Assembly: GCA_017165825.1 (NCBI GenBank)
Contig: CM029370.1
Coordinates: 18,017,757-18,081,756 of the forward strand
From: Hepsetus odoe
Taxonomy: Eukaryota > Chordata > Actinopteri > Characiformes > Hepsetidae
Reading direction: 5' to 3'
Length of the DNA: 64,000 nucleotides
Shown here in pieces: positions 48,114-59,480 of this stretch; the stretch's first letter is position 1; each line of letters starts with the position of its first letter. Under the pieces are notes generated by a model, which ran no database searches, was not told the origin of the DNA, and was given only the letters and a program-made list of their open reading frames with translations. A program made the translations under genes and the position numbers.

Positions 48114-50241
48114 TCAGAAATGCAGTATCTTCATCTTCAGGAGTAATTCTTCCTGCAGTAAGGGCTGGGACATCTCCCTGTTGGTAACAGGCAAAGGGGG
48201 CAGCTGCCTCTGTGTCACCTGCCTCACAATTGTCATGAGGAAGCCGACCACCAGTGCCGCACCCAGGAGCGACCCCACGACCCAGGTGTAGGAGGGCTCC
48301 ATGGGTACAGAAGAAAGCGTTGGTCTGGGTGTGGGCATTTCTACTAGGAGATCCCGCACACTCGCCAAAGAACCATTGTTGGGCAGTGGATGAACGCCTA
48401 GAATGCTACACATGAGAGGGTAGAGGTCAACAGCGCGCATGGCAACTTTGGTGTATCCGGTGCGAAATGATGGTCCGCGGGCAACAAACACAGGATGCAT
48501 GCTGCGTAGGTGGTTATCATAGCCGTGGTTGCCCACTGTAAAACAAAAAAGGCAAAGAATGAGAATGATACGCAATAATACAAACGACAAATTGCTCTGG
48601 GACAGTTCACGGGTCACTTATGTGTTTACGAGAAAGGACAAACCAAGTAAAGCACCTAAATGCCTCCAAATCTGTATAAATCACCAGCTCCTGCATCTCC
48701 CCTTTTCATTGTGTTAAACTTTCGCAATGAATGAACTGAAAGAAATGCTAAAAAAAAAAATATGGCATAAAAATACTTTACAATATAAATAAATCATTTT
48801 TCCTTCTCTTATAAAGTTGCTGGTTGGAGGTGCTCGTTTTTTGTCTACTGGTACTCACGCATAAAGGATCCGGTTCTGTTCTGCACGATTGTCCATCCCT
48901 CTTTGGCCTCTATGATAATTGGCATTATCCTGACGTTGTGTTTGTAGTGGAAGTAATCAGGAATGTCTTCTTTTTTGTACACAACCATGTTGGGATTTGC
49001 ATTCTCCAAGGAATTATAAACCTCATCAAATTTACCTGAGAAACGGGGAAAAGAGACATAAAAACTATCAAAAAAAGAAGCACCAACATAGATGTGAATT
49101 TCTTTTGTTTTTAAATAGGTATTCAGAAAATAACTTTAAAACATTTCTTAAATCGTTACGATTAATAAAAGGAATTAAATTATTATAAAATGTTTGGAAA
49201 AATCTAAAAGAAATGTGTACACTGCCAAATGTGCTGACAAAATACAAATAACTTGTTTTACACCAAACACTGGCACTTTTTACAAAAGTTATTTTCATGA
49301 TTAAAACATAGCTGTCTAACCAATTTTGCTTATTTTTGCACAGATATGCAGTGAGTGATATGCACCTTTTCTAAAACTTACCTTCTTTAGGTAGAATGGA
49401 CACCACTGGGCTTTTGTCTATTAATGTATAGAGATCTCGACTGACGTAGGCGTCCAGCTCAACGACCTTGTCGTGTGATAACTGAGTCATCCCGTGGTCA
49501 CTCGTGACAATAAGGTTAATTTTGTCATAAAGACCAGCTCTCGTGAGCTTCTCTCTGAGAAAGCCCAACTTCCCGTCAATGTCTTCGATAACCACATCCA
49601 TAAGTGGGCTCTCTGGTCCCAGGTTATGACCACTTTCATCAGGCTCCTCCCAGTAAAGGACCCCAAAATCGATCGCCTCTGTTCCTGAGAACCAGCTAAT
49701 AAGCTTCTCTACTCGAACCTCGAAGGACATAGATGCATTATATGGCAAATAATGGGATGGGTAAATTCCACCAATGGCCACGTCTGATCCAGGCCACATG
49801 GCAGCTCCACTCCTCCGCCCAGCCTTCTGAGAGGTTACCCACAGTGGAACTGCCTTCTCCCACCATCGAGAGTCATACACTTCGGGCCCCTCCATGGAGA
49901 AAGTGCGATTCAGAACTGGGTCATACATTTCATTGGCTACAATTCCGTGGCTCTCTGCGTGCAAGCCTGTCACTAAAGTGTAGTGGTTTGGGAAAGTCTT
50001 GGTGATATAGGTATTCTCCACCTTCTCCACCTGCACCCCCTCCTCCATAAGTGCACGGAAGTTGGGCATGGGCACCCTGTTTACATAGTCCCAGCGAAAG
50101 CCATCAAAGGACACCAGTAACAGCTTGCGATGCTCCTTCTGCAGTGAAGGGAGTGGAAGCAGCAGGGCTAAAAGGCAGCTCAGCAAGCAGGTCTTCCTCA
50201 TTACCTCCACTGCCATGTTACACTATGATGTGAGAAGGGAC
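48114..50241 (-). CDS. enpp5: Ectonucleotide pyrophosphatase/phosphodiesterase family member 5
   Basis: Minus-strand CDS exons 50216-49382, 49035-48859 and 48535-48114 join in phase (1, then 1) to give 477 residues, the length of human ENPP5. Visible parts are a signal peptide (about 1-26) and an NPP-type alkaline-phosphatase-fold domain. The metal and catalytic residues are in place: Asp38, nucleophile Thr74 (KTFPNH), Asp193/His197 (PDESGH), Asp240-His241 (SDHGM) and His341 (GNHGYD). A transmembrane helix lies at about 420-442 and a short cytosolic tail contains a dileucine motif (SQPLLQ). The product is therefore a type I membrane ectoenzyme. The C-terminal tail and the LPKEGKF region fit ENPP5 better than ENPP4. 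The exon holding the ATG begins at 50241; a second Met lies five codons in and could also serve. Substrate cannot be read from sequence. Confidence 0.93.
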
Positions 50242-50374
50242 CTACAGAAGACAAAATTATTCATGATACACAGCTGTTCGTCTTTCTCAGGAACATCTTG
50301 GCACCTCAAATGATGGTTTATCTTCATCACTTCACTCAAATACTGAAAAAAACAAAAAAACCCTTTAAAGTGAA

Positions 50375-50605
50375 AATGAAAACGAAAGTGACTGTGTGGC
50401 ACGCCGCACATTGCACCGCAACAAAGCGCTTCCTCTGCATTTCATTCACCCACCAAAGTGAAGCAGTGGGCATCACACATCCAGGGCCTGGGAGCAGTGT
50501 TTTGGACACTACTTTGCTCAAGGCTACCTTAAGTTAGATTACTGCTCCCGGACTTGACCTCATGACCTCCCAGAGACTATGGGGCCTAGTTCTTAACCAC
50601 ATAAC
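50375..50605 (-). repeat. Old diverged SINE in enpp5 intron 1
   Basis: Same order of blocks as the main SINE (AAAGTGACTGTG tail, CTCTGCATTT, GGAGCAGTG, TTGCTCAAGG, then GGGCCTAGTTCTTAACCAC) but with more substitutions. Confidence 0.65.
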
Positions 50606-51039
50606 AACTTGCCATGGGTCTTTATTGTGTGAAGTTTGCAAGTTATCTTTTGTTCTGGAAGCTCTAGTTTATATCCACAGTCCAAAGATCTTAAGTCAGA
50701 TGAACTGCTAAACTGCCCCCAAGAGAGAGAGTGTGTGTGTGTGTGTGTGTGTGTGTTTGTGTCAGCGTCTGGACAGACCGGTTTAATGTTTTGCAGAATT
50801 TTCTGCCTCCTAGGAGTTCTGGGATAGGATCTATTCCTGATTAAAAAAAGATATTCCTGTCCCTTTTAAGGCCCAAATCAAAGGTGGCTGTGGAGATTCA
50901 ATAGATCTTTCTTGGATACACTCTGGGGATCCTCAAACTCAAGAAGCAGGTCATGACTATCTACACATGTTTGAAGGTGGTAGTTGCATGCCATGCATTT
51001 GCACAGTGCTGTTAACAGGTGCATGCCCCCCTCTCTCTC

Positions 51040-51041
51040 CA

Positions 51042-51085
<44 letters not shown>
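51040..51085. repeat. (CT)n microsatellite in enpp5 intron 1
   Basis: About 45 bp of CT repeat, about 330 bp downstream (minus strand) of the first-exon donor; a GA-rich tract in the transcript sense. Confidence 0.9.
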
Positions 51086-51089
<4 letters not shown>

Positions 51090-51416
51090 AATAAAAGATA
51101 AAGCGGGGGCTGTGCTGCCGTGTGGGCATGTATCACATTCGCAAGGACACCCAGTAAGCAGGTTATTAAGGACACCGGTCTGCGTCGATCAGACTGGGCT
51201 TCGGTGGGAAGCGATGACATCATCCAGTGCAGCGCAGGTGCGCGCTTCGCTCCGCGGATTTACTGAGAAACTGGGAAACGAGTCCGTCAAAATCCGCCTT
51301 TAACCTCCCGCACAGAGACACGCGCGGCCCACACACCGCGCACACGGCTCACACCGCAGCGCCACGCGACACCCCGGCTTTACAGAGCAAACCCCGAATA
51401 GCTTAACGCACCTTAC

Positions 51417-51480
51417 CGTCCGTGCAGCTGCAGTCCGCTACTCAAACACAACACCGAGCAGCTCCGCCCCGCACAGGAAG
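51417..51480 (-). other. enpp5: Candidate noncoding first exon of enpp5
   Basis: On the minus strand a good GTAAGG donor follows 51417, inside a CpG-rich stretch (about 51180-51540). The next acceptor in the right direction is at 50243-50242, just before the coding exon. The upstream limit is a guess; the 41-bp repeats start at about 51447. Confidence 0.55.
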
Positions 51481-51538
51481 TCCCGCCCACAACACCGAGC
51501 AGCTCCGCCCCGCACAGGAAGTCCCGCCCACAACACCG
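51447..51538 (-). promoter_or_regulatory. 41-bp tandem repeat in the enpp5 core promoter
   Basis: Two complete 41-bp units (51447-51487 and 51488-51528) plus about 10 bp of a third, identical by eye. Each unit has a GC box (CTCCGCCCC on the plus strand) and an ETS-type site (CAGGAAGT) followed by CCCGCCC. The repeat lies at or just upstream of the inferred enpp5 transcription start. Confidence 0.75.
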
Positions 51539-51697
51539 GCATCACATCAACCCCCTGAAAAATAACCGAAAACAAGAGAGAGAAAGAAAAGGTGATATAT
51601 TATTATATATGTCAAGTTTGTAATTTGGTAAAAAAATTAAAAATAAAATAAAATAAAATAAAATAATAAAATATATATATATATATATATGTCATAC

Positions 51698-52250
51698 ACA
51701 CTACTGTGCAAAGGTTGTAGGCAGGTGTGAAAAAATGCTGTAAACAAAGAATGCTTTCAGAAATGGAAGTGTTCATCTTTTATTTTCATCAATCAACAAA
51801 ATGCAGTGAATGAACAAAAGAGAATCTAAATCAAATCAATATTTGGTGTGACCACCCTTTGCCTTCAAAACAGCATCAATTCTTCTAGGTACACTTGCAC
51901 ACAGTTTTTGAAGGAACTCGGCTGGTCGGTTGTTCCAAACATGACTGTGTTTCAACCTCCGTGTGACATTGATGATCATCAGCACCTGTTTGCTAAAATT
52001 GGTTGATCATACACCGACTATAATCCTACACAATCCCTGACTTTGTGCAAGTGTACCTAGAAGAACTGATGCTGGTTTGAAGGCAAAGGGGGGTCACATC
52101 AAATATTGATTTGATTGAGATTTTTCTTTTGTTTGCTCACTTTGCATTTTGTAAATTGATAAAAATAAACAATCATTATTTATATTTCTGAAAGCATTCT
52201 TTGTTTACAGCATTTTTTCACACCTGCCTAAAACTTTACACAGTACTGTA
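51698..52250. mobile_element. Foldback (palindromic) Tc1/mariner-type MITE, copy 2
   Basis: More complete copy. Terminus ACTGTGCAAAGGTTGTAGGC on the left is mirrored by GCCTAAAACTTTACACAGT at 52226-52244. Arms of about 220 bp are inverted copies, and the ends are flanked by TA-rich DNA. Very similar to 31555-32050. Confidence 0.85.
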
Positions 52251-52848
52251 TATAATAATAATAATAATAATAATAATAGTATTATTAGTTGTAAAAATAA
52301 TAATACTTTCAGACTATGAGAGCTCTGTGGTTAATAAAACTCATTTGCATGAATATGGTGAGCATTTCTCAGGTCAAAATTATGCGTAAATATGGTCCCT
52401 CAAAAGTAAAACTCAAAAAAGATTCACTGCTCTATTTGTGGAGTATTACCAGAGACTGTGCGTCGCTTTGAAACTGCTCTCATTTATTTATTTTTGGAAA
52501 GATGTCAGTGCTCCTGTTCACACACCTGACAGCAGCCTCTTGCTTTCCTTTAAACGTGCAGTGTTTGGTTTTGCAGACCTCTCTCAGCGATGCTGTCAGT
52601 GATCTGCTTTATTCTTTTATCCATTTGCATTTGAATGTCAGTTTTGAGATAGGAAGCCTGTGTTAGTGTTATTTAGTGATGATATTATGGGATGTTTGGA
52701 AGCACCCATCTGTTCAAGGAAGCTGTTAAAATGCTGAATATTTAGATATTTTATACAATGTGATGCTGAGAAATCCAAAGCCAACCTATAACGTAATTAT
52801 ATAAACTTAAAGTAAAATACTGTGAGCAGTGAATTTGTCCTCTGCATT

Positions 52849-52883
<35 letters not shown>

Positions 52884-53300
52884 ATAAACACTGTTCGAGC
52901 TTTACACAGACAGGAAATGTTAATGTTATGATTAGCGTCTCTTGCATTAAAGGAATAAAATGTGCTTTTTGACAAAGGTCGTTGTATGTTTGCTGCAACT
53001 GTTAGAAATGGATTTGCAGAGCTTTGGATTATGTGTTTGTCCACCAGAGGTCAGTGCAGTATCACCCAGAAATCCTGACACCATGTTTCTGAACAAGTCA
53101 AAGAAAACAAGCATTTATATTGAAAATGTCCAGTTTTAACGAAGAACACCCTACCCCCCACCCACCCCCATGCACACTCACTCACACACACACACACACA
53201 CACACACTGGTCAAATCTGTTGCCATCAGCTCTTTCATGCTGTTTCAGGCTTGGCAACCCTGATGAAATATGCAACAAAAAGGAAATCAGACTTGAATGT

Positions 53301-53302
<2 letters not shown>

Positions 53303-53349
<47 letters not shown>

Positions 53350-53405
53350 GATATGTGTGTGTGTGTGTGTGCGTGCGTGTGTGTGCGTGCGTGCGTGTGT
53401 GTGTG
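53303..53405. repeat. Compound (AT)n-(GT)n microsatellite upstream of fam167a
   Basis: (AT)n at 53303-53346 followed by a (GT)n tract with GC interruptions at 53355-53405, ending about 50 bp before the CpG-rich promoter. Confidence 0.9.
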
Positions 53406-53439
53406 CATTACCGCTCACAACGTTTGATCAGATTCTTTA

Positions 53440-53617
53440 CGGTTTCCCAGGCAACCGCCTGGTGACGCAGCGCCGCCCGCTCCTCCTCCCGTTACCTCCT
53501 CATTCAAAACCAGCAGCGCAGGAACACACGCACACACACGCACGCGCACGCGCGAGGGGCTGGGAAACTCCCATCTCTCTGTCTTCTTTCTTATTCCTCC
53601 TGGGTCAGCAGTAGCCG
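53440..53617 (+). promoter_or_regulatory. fam167a: CpG-rich promoter and candidate first exon of fam167a
   Basis: A locally GC- and CpG-rich stretch follows long (AT)n and (GT)n repeats. It ends in a strong GTAAGT donor after 53617, giving a noncoding first exon that starts perhaps near 53520. The next good acceptor in the plus direction is at 55374-55375, before the coding exon. The transcription start is inferred. Confidence 0.55.
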
Positions 53618-55133
53618 GTAAGTGGATCTTTACAGTATCTGAGTATCTGTGCAGTCTGTCAGTCGAGATGGTAACCATGGAGATAACTCACAGGTTTTCA
53701 CACACAAAAAAAGTTCCGTTCAACTACTCGTCCACACGTATTATTCGTCCACACGTATCCAGACAGCCCAAGTAATCCGCTCATTCATTTACTTTAAGGT
53801 GCACACACAGCTTGGAGCATCTCCATGGAAACACTCCTCCGGTGTAATCTAGGGCTCTGGCACTGAGGTGTGCATTTAATAGCTTTAGGCTGAGCTGGAG
53901 TGGTGTTTGTGATCCATCATCCCACGTCAGTACCTGACCTTATGCTCTTTTGGCTGAATGCAATCAAATCCTCACCAAAATGGTCCAGTATTGAGTGAAA
54001 AGCCATCACAGAGCGTTAGTGGATGAACAATAAGGGAATAATGAGCACTTTCTTGCAGGCAAGCTAAGAAATAGAATCTGCACATGGGACAAAAGACTCT
54101 AAGATGAGGACAGTTTTATTCTGAACGGAACATCCTGCTGAGATGATTAGTTGTAGACCGACTTCAGTATATAATCAGTTGCAATATGTCATGAACTTTT
54201 CCTTTTTTACCATCACATTCTTACAGCAGCATCAGATGCCAATGTCACCTGTTCAACAAGTGGCTCATGCTGTAAACACAAGTTTTTGTGGTTAAAAACT
54301 GAACAAATCAATCTCTAATTCAAAATGTGAATAATCTGCGCCTCAGACCCAGCTGTTATTTATGCAGAATGTGTATGGCATATATTCTTGCTCACACTTG
54401 CTCGTTTTAGATTAAACACCAATGCATTCAATAACTATCCAGGGAAATGTGCATAATTTGTGGAAGTAAAAGGTTTAAAGGTACTTTTTCCTAAGAAATC
54501 AGGCTGAATGGGGGAATATTTCTGGCCATTTCCTGACAAAAGATACATCACCCCCTCTTCTCCCAGTTAACTGCCTTGTCCTCCTGCAGCAGTCTGGCCT
54601 TCCTATTTGTGAGGAAGTTATAAGTTTTTTTTTTTAAGTGAGGTTTCATTCAGGAAACAAAGCCCGTTTGATTCAAAGGGACAGAAAAAGTTTGAAAAAT
54701 TGGCGCTGAAAATGTGTGTATTGTTTTTTTTTTGGTACCCATTAAAAATAAGAAATGGCATTTTAGTTCAAGTTTATTTGGGCCTTTTCTGTTCAGCGAA
54801 AAAAGTCTAATTAATTTTTAAGCTTAAGGTATGACAATTTAACATGACAGCACCCCTTAATAGCCTTCAGCGGTGAGTGAAACAGACAGGGCATAAATTC
54901 AAAAGGATTTATTTAAGAATCTGCCTTGGCCGGAGCACACAGAGCTTATAAAAGAACAGCTAGGTGCCTAATGTGACAATGTTATGACTCCACACAAGAT
55001 AAACAGACCATGTGAATATCTTCACTGGATAAATTCTGCCTCCCTTGAGATTTGTCAATAACAGGCTTGTCTACCATTATGTCATTGCTTTTTTAAAAGC
55101 TTTATAAGCATGTCTTAATGTACCCTGAAGTGC

Positions 55134-55167
55134 TGACTCATTGGCTGTCTTTAGTTGCTATGGCAAC
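55134..55167 (+). promoter_or_regulatory. AP1-like / inverted CCAAT / X-box module in fam167a intron 1
   Basis: TGACTCA (55134-55140), ATTGGCTG (55140-55147) and the palindromic X-box GTTGCTATGGCAAC (55154-55167), a strong RFX-type match. It lies about 1.5 kb after the inferred first exon and about 200 bp before the coding exon. Confidence 0.5.
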
Positions 55168-55375
55168 TGCCAGCTTGGGAGGATCCAATGATGTGAGGTG
55201 CAGACAGAAAGCACCCGTTTGTAAAGTTGCCATTCAAGAAGCTAGTATTTCATCCATTTAAGTGGGGAAATATGTTGGTTTTGTCCCATATCTCTTGATT
55301 TTACTGTCATATAGCTCTAATCCTTTATAAGTAAAATACACCTACATAAGAAACGTGTGCATCTTTTCTTCACAG

Positions 55376-58300
55376 GATTTTTTAAACATCCTTTTTACCT
55401 GAGGCCAAGAAAAGGGGATGGAATAATGCTCTGACCAGAAGAAACAATCAAGCAGATATGCTGGATTCTTGCTCAAGCAGAAGATGTAATTTGTTCCTGT
55501 GTAAACGGTGACCATAAGACGATGCAGCTACAGAAAGGATGGATTGACATAACTGTCAGTCCTATTGATTTGGCTGTCAGCTTTGTGCACATAGCTGCCA
55601 AGTCAGTCTTTTTGACCAACTGAAGCAATAAGTCGACCGCATTCGTGTTCCAGTTGATTTCCTATTTATTTGAACTACTGCTGCCTGTTTGATAAATCAT
55701 GGATACAGACACAATACCGCAGATAAACGTGGAGGACATCAGCTGCTTAGATTATGACAACCTTGAGGTTGCCACAGATGACCACTTGAGAACCTTAAAG
55801 GCCTTGGCTGAGAAGCTGAGGCTAGAAACAAGGAGGCCCTCTTATCTAGAGTGGAAAGCGCAAGTGGAGGCTCAAAGTGCTAAAGGACCATCTGAACCAA
55901 CAGAGTCCTTTGAGTCTGGTCAGGCTGTGGAACAAGAACTCGCAGTAAGGCCTAAAGGAGACATCCAAAACTGTGACTTAATACAACAGAACAGTCTGAC
56001 CTCAGCAAGTTTGAAAGGTTTTGGAAATATTGATGAAGCCCTCATCTGGCTCAGAAAAGAACTGGTAAGAAAATCTCTGGAGAGGGTGACCTGAGACCAG
56101 TCATTTTCTAGGTCATTTTTCTAAGTTTATATAAATTAATTAGGAATTAATTAGGTATAATTAATGAGAAAAGCTCTTATATTTATTACTGGGAACGCAA
56201 TTGATTGAGTTGGTAGCAGGGACTCTCCTCATTTTTCCTCTTCAGTTTACAGTCTGTAAACTTTAGTATGTAGAATAGTTTGGGTAACATGAAGCTACAG
56301 TTATACATAAAAATGTCATTATGAAAGACACAAAAGAAATATGACAAAGAATAAGGGATAATGCGCTACTATAATTTACTATAACTACTATTATACAAGG
56401 CTGAAAGATATAGGGAAAAGGCCTTACTGTGATTATTCTCAACAGTATTGCCATTTTAAAACAAATGCAGCAACACTCTGTGGGTTTTTTCAGGTGTGAA
56501 TGCTGTATTCCGCTGGTGTACCTGACTGCAAGATTTTCTTATTTAAAGATTTTACCAGTTTAGATGTTTGAAAGATGCGGCATAATGTGAGAGCAGAAAT
56601 CATCAAATAATTTAGAAGAAATCAAACTGTGGCTTCAGGGATCTGACGTTCCAATCTGAATGTTCCAAATGTTGCATACTATTGCCATATAGATGTGTTT
56701 GGCTTTTATTGTGAGGAGAAAAAACTGGCTTCTCCCATTAGTTAGCTAATTAGAATGGAGCAACAGGGCACAAGTCCAAAATGCCATTAGCGCATTGGAT
56801 TTACATTGAGATTAAAGTGAGCAGAAGTGATGCGGAGCAGATGAGATGATCAGCCTGTTCCATCACTCCACTTCTGTTAGTTTTATCTGTGACTCCGCTC
56901 AGCCATGAAGCCAGGGCTGTGTAGGCACGCATGGGGTTTTACAGTCCAGTCACACAATGAGGTGCCTTTCACCATCTATGAAAAAGGATTCATTTTCCCC
57001 CAGCTTTGTCCAGTGTGTCCACAAACATTTGCGTAAAGAAAATCAGGCATGAATACAACAGTGTCCCATCATTTATGATTGGGGGGAGTTACGGTTGCCT
57101 GCTGGGCCCCTAACATTGCCCCCTTTCTGTTTTTATTTTACAGTATTTTGCATAAATAAGGAACCCAGCTGAAATTAAAGCTAAGGATTTTGGTTATCTG
57201 AGAGAACCTCATGTAGACGTTCTCAGTGCAGAACCATGATGTGGCACATAGCCTCTATTAGCCTGAAACATTTATAGTGCATCTGACCACCATCATGGTG
57301 CCAAAAGTCTCAGAAGCCGTTTTTGTGGTACGATGACTTTTTAATTAGGGTCATACCAAGGCCTGAAGAAACATTACTCCTCAAGCTAATAATTATCTCA
57401 TTTTTGTTGGAAACACAGAGGCACAGTGATTAATGTTTGTCAGCCCTCTAAGCAGTGATTTAAAGTGATTTGGCCAAAAAAAAAAAAAATGTGGAAACAA
57501 TTTTCCTATTTTTCCAAATCAGCAAAGCAATGTTTGGTGAGTGAAATGTGCTTTTTTTGGGTTTACCCTGGATCCATGAGGCTAATAAAGCCCACAAGTA
57601 ATGGAAGTGATTACCCCACCAGTAACACTGTCCTTAAAGCATCCTGAGGCGCTCAAGTAGATTTGCTTATGTGGTTTCTGGAAGTGTAAGACATATTATT
57701 ATTCAAAAATGGACAAATGTACATTGCACAGATGAATATGCAGTATAATTTACAGTTGTACGACGCAGTGGTTAGCGCTGAGTCCCAACGGAAGGTTCTT
57801 GGATTGATTCCTAGCCTTGGTGGCTTGGGTTCTGTTCTGTGTTGTCTGCATGTGTCTCCACCAAGAGCTCCAGTTTTCTCCGCAAAGACCTGAACTGCCG
57901 TCTAGGTGTAACTATGCATGAGTGTGTTTGTCTGTGTGTCTGCCCTGTGATGGGCCTGTCCAGAAAGTGTCTCTGCCTTGCCCCATGAGGGAAAGGATAG
58001 ACTCCATTACCCTGTTTTGCATGCAAAAGGTTTAGGGACCCCTGACCAAATGACATATTTTAGACTCACTTTTTTGTGATAAGAAGTAAACAACAGAAAA
58101 TAAACTTTTTAAAATAAATGTTGATGCCAGTTTCAATGGAAAGTTACTATTTATTTCATCAACTTCAAAAATCATCAGAAATGGTCCCCCCCAACCCCAC
58201 CACCCCCACAGATATCACAGTTTGCACACCCTGTAGGCAGATAGAAGTCTTTCTATTCTTTCCATTTTTTCAGAAGAATTTTCTCCCACTCTTCCTTGCC

Positions 58301-59480
58301 AAAAGTTTTGTGATATTTTTGGCCTGTGTTTTATGCACAGCATGTTTTAGATCTACCCACAGAATTTCAATGATGTTCTAGTCAGGGGGGGGATGCTATT
58401 CCAAAAGCCTCAGCTTGCCTCTTTTGTAGAAGGCAACCCATTTTCAGCTTCAGTTTCCTGGTTTGTGTCACATTTGCTTCCAGAGTTTGCTGAAAATGAG
58501 TGGCATCTATTTTTCCATCTGTCTTTACAATTTTTTTTGTTCCAGTAACCATAAAAAGCCAGAGTTTAATAGAGTTGCCCCCAATCATGGTGATATTTTT
58601 GGTAATTGTGACCAAATTGCTTTAGTTTTTACATTTTTCTTCAGAATGCCTCTGGCCTTTTTAAGGATTGTTTCGTTGTCATGTGGTTTTGAAATAAGGT
58701 CACATGTAAAGTTTCCCTCAGATGACGACATTTTTATGCCGTTGATGTCTGTGCAACGCTGCAGTCTGTTGCCTCATGGCGAGAAGGTTCTGGGTTTGAT
58801 TCTAAGATGGGGCTTTCTGGGTCCCTTCTGTGTGCAGTTTGCTTTTTCTGCATGCCCCTATGGGGTGACTCGGGTTTCTAGGCATAATCCAAACACATAC
58901 ATGTCAGTTGTGTGTGTCTCTGCACTCGGACTGGGGTAAAAGGCTATTTCTCAGTCTTTTGCCCTGTGACTGCTGGGGTAGCTTCCAGCACCACCAGTGA
59001 CCCTAATCAGGATAGCCTCTTTAGATAGTGAGTGAGATCTTTTCCACAGTTCCCTGTAAAATTAAGTTTTCAGACCCGAGGGTCATTTTTACGATTAGCC
59101 CCTAGCATTAATGGACTACTTAATGGACTTAGATTAAGAGAAAACTGCTTTTCACTTTAAATACACCTCGGAGGATTTGCAGTTTGTTAGCCTACCTCTC
59201 ACTTTTTTATTTACAGACGGAAATGCGTCTGCAGGATCAGCAACTGGCCCGCCAGCTCATGCGCCTGCGGAGTGACATCAACAAACTGAAGATTGAGCAG
59301 ACGTGCCACTTGCACCGGCGAATGCTCAACGATGCTACTTTTGGCTTGGAGGAACATGATGAGCTTTCTGATCTTCTATGTGATGGTCCAGTCACTCCAG
59401 GGTTTGGTCTCTCTGCACCACTCCGTCTGATCGGCGTCACAAAGATGAACATCAATTCAAGACGTTTCTCCCTCTGTTAG
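55376..59480 (+). CDS. fam167a: FAM167A (DIORA-1) family protein
   Basis: Exon 55376-56064 contains the ATG at 55699, and exon 59217-59480 ends in TAG; together they encode 209 residues (122 + 87). The N-terminal half has the conserved block with DDHLR and LETRRPSYLEW (about 30-55), then a variable Ser/Glu-rich linker, then a conserved block near the splice site (IDEALIWLRKEL). The second exon encodes a likely coiled coil (about 123-150) and a conserved C-terminus ending NSRRFSLC. Family length is about 214 aa in human. The molecular function of the family is not settled. About 320 nt of leader precede the ATG in this exon. The 3.1-kb intron carries SINE and Tc1 relics. Confidence 0.96.
57765..58010 (+). 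repeat. Dispersed SINE, second family
   Basis: Head CGCAGTGGTTAGCGCTGAGT and box-B-like TTGGATTGATTCC, then TGTGTCTCCACCAAGAGCTC, TGTCTGCCCTGTGATGGGCC. Shares its layout with 58755-59035 and 16600-16870. In the fam167a intron. Confidence 0.65.
58030..58735 (-). mobile_element. Decayed Tc1-like element in the fam167a intron
   Basis: Left end with GGTTTAGGGACCCCTGACCA and an interior order (TTTCTCCCACTCTTCCTTGC, then CAGCTTCAGTTTCCTGG) typical of the minus strand of Tc1-like transposase genes. No intact ORF; the right end was not found. Confidence 0.5.
58755..59035 (+). repeat. Dispersed SINE, second family
   Basis: GTTGCCTCATGGCGAGAAGG, box-B-like TGGGTTTGATTCTAAG, CCAAACACATACATGTCAGT and GTGTGTGTCTCTGCACTCGG follow in the family order. 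Confidence 0.65.

Noticed and set aside
48114..50216. ENPP4 instead of ENPP5
   Set aside because: The 477-aa length, the C-terminal SQPLLQ-type tail and the LPKEGKF region fit ENPP5 better; a tree would settle it.
53041..53060. CTCF site (CCACCAGAGGTCAGTG)
   Set aside because: One key mismatch to the core and no second line of evidence; not listed as a feature.
53297..53614. 105-codon frame over the microsatellite before fam167a
   Set aside because: Most of it is translated (AT)n and (GT)n repeat.
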